A DNA stretch of 64,000 nucleotides from Hamiltosporidium tvaerminnensis. Its lineage: Eukaryota > Microsporidia > Dubosqiidae. Shown here one piece after another: positions 41,766 through 52,981 of the stretch. Position numbers and translations under genes: made by a program. The stretch covers positions 808,501-872,500 of the forward strand of contig JAKIMF020000001.1 in NCBI GenBank assembly GCA_022605425.2. Direction: 5' to 3'. The notes under the pieces were generated by a model. It ran no database searches and was not told the DNA's origin. It worked only from the letters and a program-made list of their open reading frames with translations. The stretch's first letter is position 1. Every line of letters begins with the position of its first letter.

Positions 41766-42626
41766 TCACGTTTCAAATGCATAACAAATTTTCATAAAAT
41801 CATGAACGTTAGATTAGAATTCTGTCTTCTACAATATATTTGGTTTATAATTATCCCAACTCATTTATTTTTTATGTAGATATTTATAATAGATTTTTTT
41901 CTAATAGTATTCTTAGACCAAACGAAGAAGTTTCTTACTTTTTTGAATTAACCATGATTTTTTTAAGGTATGACAGATTTTAGCAAACTAAAATAAATCA
42001 AATAAGATTCTACACATATTTTACAAAGAAAAAAATATTTCACAGCTTAAAATCAAAATTTTATTGTTTATTTCGACATTAGGTAATTGTTTTTTAAATA
42101 TATTCTTTAATTTCCTTTCTATTTATGTTCAAGGATATAAAAAATATAAAATTTACTTTTAATTTAAGCTTTATATGCCTTTTCGTACCCCATACATGAT
42201 ATACTAAAGCTTTATTGATGTTTCGAGTTTATATCTGTCTTTTTTAAGTCAATATAATTCCTATTCTATCATTATCTTGGCTCAGCTAGTTGCATTATCG
42301 GTGTATATTATATAATATATTTATCGCGTGGATTTTGTACTGTAATATATTGAATGTCAAACAGAAACCCGATTTAAAAAGGTTGCAATCTACAATATAA
42401 ATCTATTTTTTTAAGTTTAAGTTACATTCTCGCATTTAGAAATATTTTTAGACACCAGATATTCGTGAATATTTTGATAATTCGTATGTTATCTCGCAAT
42501 CTCAAAACACAATTATATTTCGTTCTTCTGTGTTTACAATACTTATTTTTGATCTAAAATTATCTATTTTACCAAGCGTGATAACTGTAGATATTTTGTT
42601 GTAATTTTTTTAGTTAAAAATCATAT
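41766..42626. other. gene-free AT-rich stretch
   Basis: No supportable gene or repeat match. Confidence 0.5.
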
Positions 42627-43330
42627 CTTTAAAACAGTGAAATGTTTTTTTATTGTTTTTATGAGATTAACGAGTTCTAGCTTTAATATAGATGGCTGCT
42701 CTCCTAAGAATTCATCGTTATCTCCTGCGGGACCTACATTCCAAAGCTTTTTTTAATCGAAAAAGTATCTAGAACTATTCATATGTGATAATTTATTTGA
42801 AGTAGAATAATGAATGTTGCCTAGGGTGTGATTGCAAGTTAAAACCTCTTTGTGTTCCTTTGAGACCAGCAGCTTTCCTAGTTATCATACTCTTTTTAGA
42901 GAGAATAAACCACCTGCTAAAGTATATCTATAAATTTATATGGGGTTCACATCTAAGTTGAAATGTCAAGAAAACTGGTATTCTCTGTTACTTAATATTT
43001 TCCGCCGTTGTAAGAGTACGTTTTTTTTTGTATAACCAAGATGCGTAATCTTCTAACTGTGGTCACAAGGCTAGGTTTCTAATTTTACACGTAATTACTT
43101 ACCGGTTCATGGCGTGGTTATGAATCTTATGCAAAAAGCTACAAATTTCTTCGTAAAAAAAAGTTTCACCATTTTTTCGAACTTCCCTATCCTATTATAA
43201 AGCTTCTTACCAAGCCATAGGAAATACGATGCAGTTTTAGTCTCACTGGAATCTCGAAAAAACGATTATATACATACATGTCACTTAATCAGCACCAAAT
43301 AGAAAATTTACAAGGTTTTATACGTTCTTC
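42627..43330 (+). mobile_element. repeat X, copy D
   Basis: Recognised by TTTAAAACAGTGAAATG, GAGTTCTAGCTTTAATATAG, TCTCCTGCGGGACCTACATT and AGGCTAGGTTTCTAATTTTA in the same order as copy A. Strongly diverged, with lost ends. It lies just upstream of the 43600 gene. Confidence 0.75.
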
Positions 43331-43599
43331 ATCATAAATATGTGGATATAAAGACATTATTTTATGTTTGCAGGTTTAAAAACTAGCATTTGCCATAAAA
43401 TTGATTTAAAATATAAAATATAACAAAAATGATATATTTTGTTTCTTATTTGTGAATCTAGAAAATTTGATCCAAAAATTTAATATAAGTGTAATGAAAT
43501 AGATCGATTCTGGTTATTTTATTTCTAGAAATAGATATATTTCTGAGTTATAGTTCGAAATCTCGGCTTAATAGTTCTTAATTTATACTAATATAGTTA

Positions 43600-45054
43600 A
43601 TGATAAAACTATATATATGTAAGATTTTTTTAAATTATGAAAATATTCAAAACCGAAAGTTGATTATATCTATAACATTAGCAAGTGTACTATCTTTTGG
43701 ATTATTTATATTTATTTCTATTTATTCTGGTAGAAAAATGAAAAGCCAACTTTTAAAAGAGTATCGTGAATTTGAAGAATCACCATTGGGAAAACTTTTG
43801 AAAAACCAATATAGAGAAAATAATAATTTTGGAATAGCAAATATTAAATATTGGAATATAAATAACCTTGGTTTATGTTGTTCATATTATACTGTAGATA
43901 ATATTTTCGATACAAACTCTGAAATATTTAAGATTGCAAACCAAAGAGGCAATGGAATCGTAAATATGCAAGCGGATAAACGAATAAATTTTATTGAAAA
44001 TATCAAGAAGTTGAATTTGGTTATGCCACCTTATATATTTTCATTATATAAATTGAAAAAATTCAAATCTAAATACAATCCCAGTTTTTTGGCTGGATTT
44101 GGATTATTTATAACAAAAAATTCATCTGAGATAAATTTTATTCATAAACTTGAAATTTTATTCAAAGAATTGGAAAATAATATTAAAAATTTCGGTATCT
44201 TGAATGCAACCTTCAATGATAACTTGGTAGATATAACCCTAACAAAACCTAATAACAATAATTTTGATACTTTCAAATCAATAAAAATATCGCTAAACCA
44301 TAATGATCCGAGAGCCTTTTTCATTTTCCTTCTTCATAAAGCCAATATATTTGATAAAAAAAATATATATGGTTCACTTCTTAAAAATATATTTCCGGAT
44401 AATGTATTAAAGCAAATGCTTAGGAATATATTGAATATCTATCTTATGACAAGCGATAAATTAAAAGATTTTTTCCCTTCTTACACTCACAAGATTGAAG
44501 AGTGTAAAGAAAAATTGAGCAAAATCATTGAACGTTTAGAAAGTACTAAGAGTCTTGATTGGGTTCAGAAAGAACTAGAATCTCTTGTATTTTGGTATAT
44601 AGAAACAAACCTCTCTATATTAATAGATCAAAAAGATGCTATACTAAATTACTTAGATAATCCAAAAACTCTTTTTGATATCTTCAAAAAGTTAATTTCA
44701 TCCCAAGAAGAAGAATCCACAAAAATTTTAGAAATATTTGATGAATTTCAAAATACAAACGAAGAAGTTATAATCAAAGGTTTAAACTCAGTAAAGAAAT
44801 TTTTATTAAACTTTTACAAAGATTACTCGGAGAAAAAATTTGGAACAACTGATGAATCTAATTTACGTGGAAGTGCAAAGTTTTTACAAACAGAAATTGT
44901 AAAGAAAATTTATGATGATAGTACAATTTTAGATTTGTACACTAATTTGATAACAATTGCAATGAAAAAAACCGACAATTATTCTGAGGAAATGATATTA
45001 ATTGTTTGTCAGATTAACAAGAGAAGTGTTTTTATTTTATATTCGGCTTTATGA
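43600..45054 (+). CDS. membrane-anchored protein of an unknown, locally duplicated family (member 1)
   Basis: A 484-aa protein I do not recognise. One strongly hydrophobic segment (about residues 22-43, IISITLASVLSFGLFIFISI) near the N-terminus is followed by basic SGRKMKSQLLKE, then a ~430-residue helical, Lys/Asn/Leu-rich domain without cysteine pattern or known motif. It may be a signal anchor with an exposed C-terminal domain. Paralogues lie at 49503-51024 and, dead, at 63290-64000. Shared blocks include FLAGFGLFITKNSSEI, FLLHKANIFDKKNIYGSLLK and SLDWVQKELESLVFW. Compared with member 2, the homologous ATG (43637) is in another frame, so translation here must start at 43600. No CCC precedes the ATG, unlike the housekeeping genes. 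The last residues may also be out of frame relative to the dead copy. Confidence 0.8.
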   Translation: MIKLYICKIFLNYENIQNRKLIISITLASVLSFGLFIFISIYSGRKMKSQLLKEYREFEESPLGKLLKNQYRENNNFGIANIKYWNINNLGLCCSYYTVDNIFDTNSEIFKIANQRGNGIVNMQADKRINFIENIKKLNLVMPPYIFSLYKLKKFKSKYNPSFLAGFGLFITKNSSEINFIHKLEILFKELENNIKNFGILNATFNDNLVDITLTKPNNNNFDTFKSIKISLNHNDPRAFFIFLLHKANIFDKKNIYGSLLKNIFPDNVLKQMLRNILNIYLMTSDKLKDFFPSYTHKIEECKEKLSKIIERLESTKSLDWVQKELESLVFWYIETNLSILIDQKDAILNYLDNPKTLFDIFKKLISSQEEESTKILEIFDEFQNTNEEVIIKGLNSVKKFLLNFYKDYSEKKFGTTDESNLRGSAKFLQTEIVKKIYDDSTILDLYTNLITIAMKKTDNYSEEMILIVCQINKRSVFILYSAL

Positions 45055-47515
45055 AGCTATTTCTATTGATTAAAATTATATTTTTTTATTTCTATATTCA
45101 GCTTTTCAAACAACGTTAGTAATATTTTTTAGATATAAAAACTGAAGTGTAAAATCAAATTTGGTAACTTTAATAATATTTAGTTAAGAAAATTATTTAC
45201 AGGTAATGCAATAAAATAATGGAATAAAACACAATATCGATTTTTTATTGTATAAAAAAATTGAATTAAAAAATATCTTTTTGAAACTTTACATATTGAG
45301 ACTCTAAATATTATATTCGTTTACAAAGTCATATCGTAATATTAATACAAACCAGATACTATTTATAAAACAAGAAGTTTAATTTTACAAGATATAAATA
45401 TTCATTAATTTTATGAGTAATTAGTTTATAGATTGTTTCTATTTACATGTATAAAAAGGTATTTAATTTGTCAATAAGAATAATTTTTGATAATTATAAA
45501 TGTTCGAAATATTACAGGATGCTTGTCTTCCTTCAAGCTAAACTGTTGTACGCTTTATATTATAAATAAATTTGTTTTTGTTATTTCTTTTCTAGAATGG
45601 AAGGTGAAAATAAAAGTTTAAAGAACAATAAATATCAACGAAAGAAGTCCAAATCTTAGACCGTTATTTACTGTAGGATAAAGAATTAAATAATTCAAAT
45701 AATATTAGAATTCAATGGTTTCTCTTGATTAGCTCTGATTTTTATATTTTAAAAACAAAGAGTAATTTTAGTTTAAATAAACAGAGCCACGTTTAAAGAT
45801 CTAATTTTAAAATAATCTTTTGAGAAATAACCTGAATATGCATTTTGTTGTAAATAAGCTATGAAGCTGAATGATTAGTTTAAATATCCCTAATTACTTC
45901 ATGATTCGATTTGATTTACTCCACTGAAATTGATGATATAATTATTAAAAAAAGGTTATTATACTAGTTATATATAATGCATAGGTTTTAAATAAACATG
46001 TATTTTTATCGGAATGTTTCGTTTCATTTATAGGAAGCATATGGTATGGAGCGCAAATCAAACCTATTATATTGAATATCACAATAAATATTCTGAGAAA
46101 TTTAACTGAAAAAAAAACATGCAAAGTTATTTATTTATAGTAGATATCATTTAAGCTACAAACATTTAAAATAATTTGAATGCGCAATTTAGAATAATCC
46201 TATATAACAATACTAATGTCTTTAAAAGGTCATCAACTATATAAACATCATAATCTTGTATTGAAAATTCAAATTCTACAATCGTATGTGAAAATTAAGA
46301 TCTCACTTTATTTAATATCGGTTGATGTATTCTAAGATTATTTTCTTAATTTGTGAAATGTTTCCTAATATTTCTACTTGGTATTTATGTTTGATTTCTT
46401 TGATATATTTGCTCTGAAAGCTATATTTTTTCTCGCTGGATAGATGATAATTAGATTTCATAAATTTTGCGAAAAATTATGCCACTGAATTTTTCTTCGG
46501 TAGTAAATTAGTAAGTTAAAAAGTAATTTCGCATTCTCAATTTTCTGGGATATACTTTGATGCTCCTTTTGAAACTTTTCATCATTTTGGATGACTCACT
46601 CTGAGGTTATTTGTAAATAAAAGTAATTATTTCGACTATTATTTTAATTTTAGAAGATATATTCATTATAGAACTGTATTATAAATTTTTAATCATTTTT
46701 ATTAGTTAATATGAAAGAACTCCAAGATTGCAAACGAGAAATATAGGCAAAAAAAATTTTATTGACATTTTTCTGCCCATTAGACGATAAGTGATTCTTC
46801 AATTTTTTTTTCAAAAATGTAAACCATTATTTTAGAAAGAATGTACAAAAGCATGTATATATTTATTTAATTATCATGCAAAGCATATTTGACCTATAAT
46901 TTTTAATTCTAAATTAAACACATTCTCTGTTATAAATATAACCTTCGAATATTATTCAACAAAAGGTTTTTTAATTTCATGACTCAAGATTGTATCTTCA
47001 CTCAAAATTTATACAATTAGAAATTGTATATAAGGCTGATAAGTCATTATTAAGCAGTAGAAAATTTCGACTGAAGGTACTTTTTTGACTCCGGATTCAT
47101 TTTTAAAATAAACTGTAACGCATTTTACAAGTGATCATATCAAGTTGTTTGTTTTGAAAATAGATTTAATTTCAGTTTCATGAAACAGGTTCCACATAAC
47201 TTTTATTATCTTTTTTATGTTTTATAGCTTTTTATTTGCCTAAGTTTGAAAACTTTTATAAATGACTGTAGCTTCACCGATTAATTTTATATGTTTCCGA
47301 AAATTCCTTTTTTAAATGAATAGTTTCACTGTCTAGATGCGGAGGATCTTTGTTTTTAGATTCAAAAAAAGTAATGCACCAACTGCCCCTTTAATTCAGT
47401 CAGATATAATCGAACAATTCTACATTGATGGCTACGAATCACCCCCCCTCCAAAAAAAAGCTTACTTGGTTCGAAAGTTGTAGGACGCTAAAAATATAAT
47501 TTCGATTAATAGTAT

Positions 47516-47605
47516 GATTGATTTGATTTTTCGTAAATCCTACACAACCAAAAATAGTGTGATTGATTTGATTTTTTGTAAATCTTACACAACCAAAAAT
47601 AGTGT
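47516..47605. repeat. 45-bp tandem duplication
   Basis: Units 47516-47560 and 47561-47605 both read GATTGATTTGATTTTT(C/T)GTA and end ACACAACCAAAAATAGTGT. They differ at two bases. Confidence 0.9.
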
Positions 47606-48851
47606 ACAGGAGTAGAACAGGAAACACCTAGAAGATTCTATTGGTTCAAAAAAAAACATTTAAAATAAATTTGTAAAATGCTTTATGAGAATTTAGCATT
47701 TAATAAGAATTACACAACAAATTTATTTTTTTAAATAATTATGTTTAAATCAACCATGGATGTAAATAAACTTGGACGAATTTTTTTAAAGCTGTTTTTC
47801 CAATATATTAGCAACAATAGAGTTGAGTTTATCTATACGAGCTTTCTATATGTGTAATTTATTTATTTCTTCACTAATATTTGGATAAAAAAATTATGGC
47901 TTTAGTTTTCTGATGAAATTTCATATTGAATAACAATAAAATATTTTAAATGAAAAAAAACCAGAAATTATATCACATATTAATTAAAGTACATCATGCC
48001 ATGCAGTAATATTTTCATCAGACAAAATAAATACTTCATACGAAAAAAACTTCAACGAACAGAAAATTATAATCTATGAAAATATGTGTTAAACGAACAA
48101 AGTAAACATAAAATGTCGATATGAACCTTTAAAAAAACATGAGATCAAAAAAGCAAAAAAGATCCTAGATTTCTATTATGAAATTGCTGGAAAAGGATAA
48201 AAATGCAGATATTAAACAGCAGAAGCACTGGAAAACCAAACAGACACAGATATGATATTTTAATGAAAATATTGAGAAATTACGGCTTATAAAATAGATT
48301 ATAAATTTATATCAACTTTATTTTTAATTTATTGTTAACGTAGAATTAAGTCCACTTGTAAGAGTTTAAAAACTAGTATAGTTACGTCTGATAAAATTTT
48401 TATTTTTATAATATTTATCTTACAGAAATGTAGACTAGCTACAAATTTCTCGTTTTTCACATTAAAATTCGATTACTTAAACTCTAACTATGTCTTTTAT
48501 TGGTTCAGATAAAAATAAATTGGATTTCTAACATTTATAATTTTTATCTTCGAAAAATATTTATTCATTTTGAACAACTTAATGGCATGTTAGCAATGAG
48601 CAAATACATATTTCTAGCCTTTTTTTATAAAACTTTTTTATGTCGCATGACATCAAAAATATTAATTGCATTCAAGAAATTCTTAATCTTAACGAAAATA
48701 GCATGCTTTCGATTTTTCTAGCATTGGAATTTCGTTTTTTATTATTGGAAGTTGCACGTCTATTTACAAGTCTGTTGAAAAAAACTACATATAAAGACCT
48801 ATTTTCTATAATCCCGACATACATAATATTAAAAGAAGCAATTGAAAAACT

Positions 48852-48909
48852 TCTATTCGTTCCTCCTTGCCTCTGAGAGGTAGATGAGGAACCGAATAAG
48901 TAAATAAAT
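48852..48909 (+). repeat. repeat Y, copy 4
   Basis: TTGCCTCTGAGAGGTAGATG is followed by AGGAACCGAATAAGTAAATAAAT, similar to the other Y tails. Confidence 0.45.
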
Positions 48910-49502
48910 TTCAAAAAAACGTTTTTTTATAAAATGCATTTTAAAAAGTTTCTATATTTAAGGACCTATATAACTTTCAATGCCGTCGACAATATATCAA
49001 AAACAACTAAATATCAAACTCATTATTCACCGAAATATTTTTCTTCTTGTATACTTGTTAAATCAAATTAAGCAAATTTTTTTGGATTTTTGGCTAAATA
49101 ATTAGATTATGAGATAAGAGATTATTATAAAGATTTATATTTTACACAATATATTTGAAGTAAAGCACTTAAATTATTTAAAAATAAAACTATTTATTAA
49201 TCCATCGCTTATTAAATTCCATAATATCTATTTAATCGTAGAACCAGAAAAAGAACATAAAAAAATATAAATTATATTTGACAGATTGAATATCTTTTGG
49301 TTCGATTTGTTCATCTTAGAATATTTTTATGAAAAAAAACGCTTCTATTTTTGCCAAATAAACCAATTAAACAAATTGCATTTAAAATAGAATATATTAG
49401 ATACAAATCGGTGTAAAATTTGCGCCGAAATAGTTCTATTTCTCAATTAATTACAAATATAGTAAATTATAAAGCTATATATATGTAAGAAATTTCAATA
49501 TT

Positions 49503-51024
49503 ATGCGATTTTCGAAAAAGCAAAAGTTCTTTTTATTAGCAGGTCTAGGTACCGCAGTATTTTGTGGAATACCAATAGTTATTTCGATATTTATAGATAG
49601 GAAAATGAGGAATCAACTTTTGAAAGAGTTTAACGACTTTAAAGAATTACCACTTACAAAAATTTTAAAAAATCAACTTAAAGATAATAATGATATTGGA
49701 TTTCCAAATTTCAAATTCAATGGGCCAGATGTGATTGGGATCTGCTATTCTTGTAAAGAAATCGCAAATATATTGACTTTTCTTCGTTTATTTCTAGAAG
49801 ATGCAGGAAAAAATGATGCTATTCAAAAAAAAACATAGCGCAAATGAAAAAATTGATTAAAAGCATTTCGACATTAAATTTAGTCCTAATACCTTATATA
49901 TTTTCAGTTGAGAAGTTCACAAACTTCAAAGATAAATATACTCCGGGGTTTTTGGCTCGTTTTGGGTTATTTATAACGAGAAATTCTTCTGAGATAAAAT
50001 TTGTTTATAAAATTGCGGCTCTATCGAAAGAATTAGTTGGTGAAATCAAACATTTCGGTTTTTTAAATGCAGATATAAATGATAAATCTATAAAACTTTC
50101 GTTGAGCGGATATTCACTAAAAGATGAAGAAAAAACTAACTGGATTTGTTTGGCAAATCAACAAATATTTCTGTTAAACATAAAGATACAAAAGAATTTT
50201 TCCTTTTTATTTTACACAAAGCTAATACATTTGATAAAAATAATATTTATGGTTCATTCCTTAAAAAATTACACCCAGATAATAGTTTACGAGAAGTAAT
50301 TGGAAATATGTTGAAAAATGTCATCGATTCAGCCAAACTACTTAGAGATATATTGCCCTTTTTCAGCAATAAGATAGAAGAATTACAGCAAAGATTAAAC
50401 CAAGTAATGTTACGCCTAAAAACAGATAAAAATTTGGATTGGGTTCAAGATGAAATAACTAAAAATATATTTTGGGTTTTCGAAATACTTGTGTCCACGT
50501 TCATAGAGAATGAAAATACTATATTGGAAATATTGAACGATACAAGGGCTGCTAAGGAAGTATTTAAAAAATTTCTTTCAACTCGACTTAAAGAGCCGAT
50601 TTTTTCAAAAACATTCGAAGAAATTGAGCGAAAAGATGAAGATCTTATGGATAAAAATTTAACAGCCTTGAGACATTTTCTAGTTGAATTCTCCAATAGT
50701 TATGCTGATAAAAAATTTGGTGCTAGTGAGGAATCCAATCTACATGAAAGTTTAAAATTTTTACGGAATAAGATATTAACAGAATTACCTAGGAATAAAG
50801 ATATTTTGAAGATTATAGGGGATTATATTCAAGTTTTTTTAGACAATTATGATAATTCCGAAGATGCAGAAGGTTCTGGTGCCAATGTTAGTTTTAATGC
50901 CTATGAAAGCTTAGGCCTTTCATCTAATACTGATGATCCTGATGAAATAAAAAATAAAATACTTTACGAGTTGGTAAGTGAAGGTATTTTATGTATGACG
51001 AGATTTTTGATGTGTTTTTATTGA
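49503..51024 (+). pseudogene. membrane-anchored family member 2, two -1 frameshifts
   Basis: Paralogue of the 43600 gene in three frames: 49503-49838 (hydrophobic anchor FLLAGLGTAVFCGIPIVISI and basic DRKMRNQLLKE), 49844-50299 and 50146-51024. The first shift falls at a run of nine A near 49826, the second near 50140. Once the frames are followed in turn, similarity to member 1 is continuous (FLARFGLFITRNSSEI, FILHKANTFDKNNIYGSFLK, NLDWVQDEI), including an Asp/Glu-rich C-terminal region absent from member 1. The homopolymer at shift 1 allows an assembly error; two lesions in one gene favour a pseudogene. A CTATATATATGTAAGA block before the ATG is shared with member 1 (43606-43624). Function unknown. 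Confidence 0.75.
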
Positions 51025-51929
51025 TTAAAGACGTTCATTTACTATTTTTATTCAAATATTTTCTAAAATTATCAAACGGAATATTAATAATAATTTCTAA
51101 ACAATAATATAAAATAGCAATTCTAATAGAAAAAGCTAGATCAAACTCTTTCAAAGTTAATATTGTCATGATTTTAATGCAAATACAAATATAATCTTAA
51201 AATTATCAATTATAGAGTACTCACTTTACTTACCAAGTTCAAAACCAATCAAAATAATATAAAATCTTAATTAAACAAATATATATTCATTCGTTTTTTG
51301 TTTAAAACATTATACTTTTTCGATGTTATATTGTTGATATGTGCGTATAAAATTAGATTGGAGTATGACATAGGTAATCTCTAGATCTATCAAATTACAC
51401 ACACGTTTATTAAATCTTTGTTTTCTTGGTTTTAATAAAGTTACATCACATGATGTAGGCGTATATCTAAGGATAAAAAGTCCATCATACGCCGAAAAGT
51501 TTAACCTAGGAAATAAATAATCGATTATAACGAACAGAAAACTTTTAGCAAGCAAATTTATTAAAGAAAAAAATTGAATGGGATTTATATAAAGCTAAAA
51601 ATAAGGATATATTTGTATATATAATTCGTTGAAATGGTTTTAAAAGAGAAATCAGGCCAACTGTGTAATTATTATTTTGCTATATTCATTATAGAAAGAT
51701 ATCCTTAAAATCAGATAAAAATACACATAACAGTCAAAGAGGTAAGAGTGCAGATCATTTAGGAATTGGTTACGAAAAATATTGGAAATTTAACAACTCA
51801 TAAAAAAATGGAATCAATTTAATATATGCCTTTATTGAACTTTACTAAATATATATTCAGACTTATAGATCAAACTTTGATCAAAGAAGTTTAAGAAAAT
51901 CTTAAAAATGCATGTCAAACTATGAGTAA
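51025..51929. other. gene-free intergenic stretch
   Basis: No supportable gene. The 81-codon minus-strand frame at 51310-51555 shows no motif and no C-rich start signal. Confidence 0.5.
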
Positions 51930-52340
51930 TCAATTTTATAAAACTGATGCCCAAATTTGAAGTAAAAAATACAATATTTGTATTTTCGATAAGAAATTAA
52001 ATTTTATAAAACGTATTTAAGCTCAAATTACATGCAAGACTTTCTTACAAATCCTTGAAACAAAATATAAGGAACCGAGAGTATTAGCCAATGAGTTAGG
52101 TCTTATTTATAATTGTAGTATTATCCTACTTCCTTATGTGATAACCTGGAATGGCATTGTAACTAATATTATAATATTTATATTAAGAAGTTACATATAT
52201 CAAGTAAAGATAGAGGCATATAGACTATCGAATAGAACTAAAAAAAACAAATTATACGTATTTTAATAGATAAAGAAGATTTGAGCTAGGGCCCAAATGT
52301 CGCTGAATGGATTATTGGAGAATTAAAATATTTCATACAA
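51930..52340 (+). mobile_element. decayed non-LTR retrotransposon fragment
   Basis: Aligns with the endonuclease coding part of the full-length element, from AAAACTGATGCCCAAATTTG (KTDVKI region) through GCCAATGAGTTAGGTCTTAT (ANELGLIY) and CTTATGTGATAACCTGGAAT (YVITWDG) to a trace of the AEESW region near 52310. Many indels and stops; no duplication flanks found. Confidence 0.8.
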
Positions 52341-52973
52341 ATATCATAGAGACACATGCGGATTATTCTATCATTAGAAATATCTAAAATATGGAGAAAT
52401 TACTTAAACTGTAAATATTCAAATATCGAATTTCTAAATTTTTATCGTGCAATTAGGGGTAAGGGTCTAGTAAAAACTCAAATTTTGACCAAATATAGGA
52501 AATAATGGCAACAAACCATAAAAAATCGACCAATAAAGCAAACCATAATATAAAACATAACCTAGCAGTCAAACAAACAACTCATTCTTGATTTTAAATC
52601 TTATACGCTATTTAGAGATACAAATAAAAATCAGGTTTTCTGATCCTGATTTCCTATTACGAGCAGTTTTTTTAATTCTACTGATACATAATAATATTCT
52701 TAAAAATAAACTACGATTGTTTTGCTTCTGAATTATTATATAGAACCCTCAATTTTTTTTATTAAAAAGTTTAAAGCATGCATTTATAATTTATTTGTTA
52801 TTTTACAAACCCTATCTTATTCATTTTTACAGTAAAATCTATTTTTATTCAATAAAAGTTTTCTCTCAGCAATTTAAAAATATTTTTAAGATTTAATTCT
52901 ACTTTAATAAAATAAGAAACAAAGATTAGCGAATATATGTGTTAATATCTTTTAAATTTCTATTGTACGATTA
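52341..52973. other. gene-free spacer upstream of the MED14-like gene
   Basis: A/T-rich with no gene. Should contain the promoter of the gene at 52982. Confidence 0.5.
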
Positions 52974-52976
52974 CCC
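52974..52976 (+). promoter_or_regulatory. C-rich start-site motif of the MED14-like gene
   Basis: ACCCTAG lies 5 nt before the ATG at 52982. Confidence 0.55.
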
Positions 52977-52981
52977 TAGAA

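Larger units (their letters stand above)
45055..49502. other. 4.4-kb gene-free stretch between two paralogues
   Basis: No supportable gene. It contains a 45-bp tandem duplication (47516-47605) and a family Y repeat (48852-48909). An open frame on the minus strand at 47439-47627 is produced by the tandem repeat and is not considered a gene. Confidence 0.5.

Noticed and set aside
47439-47627. Minus-strand 62-codon frame with internal peptide repeat
   Set aside because: The repeat in the peptide comes from the 45-bp DNA tandem duplication; no start signal.
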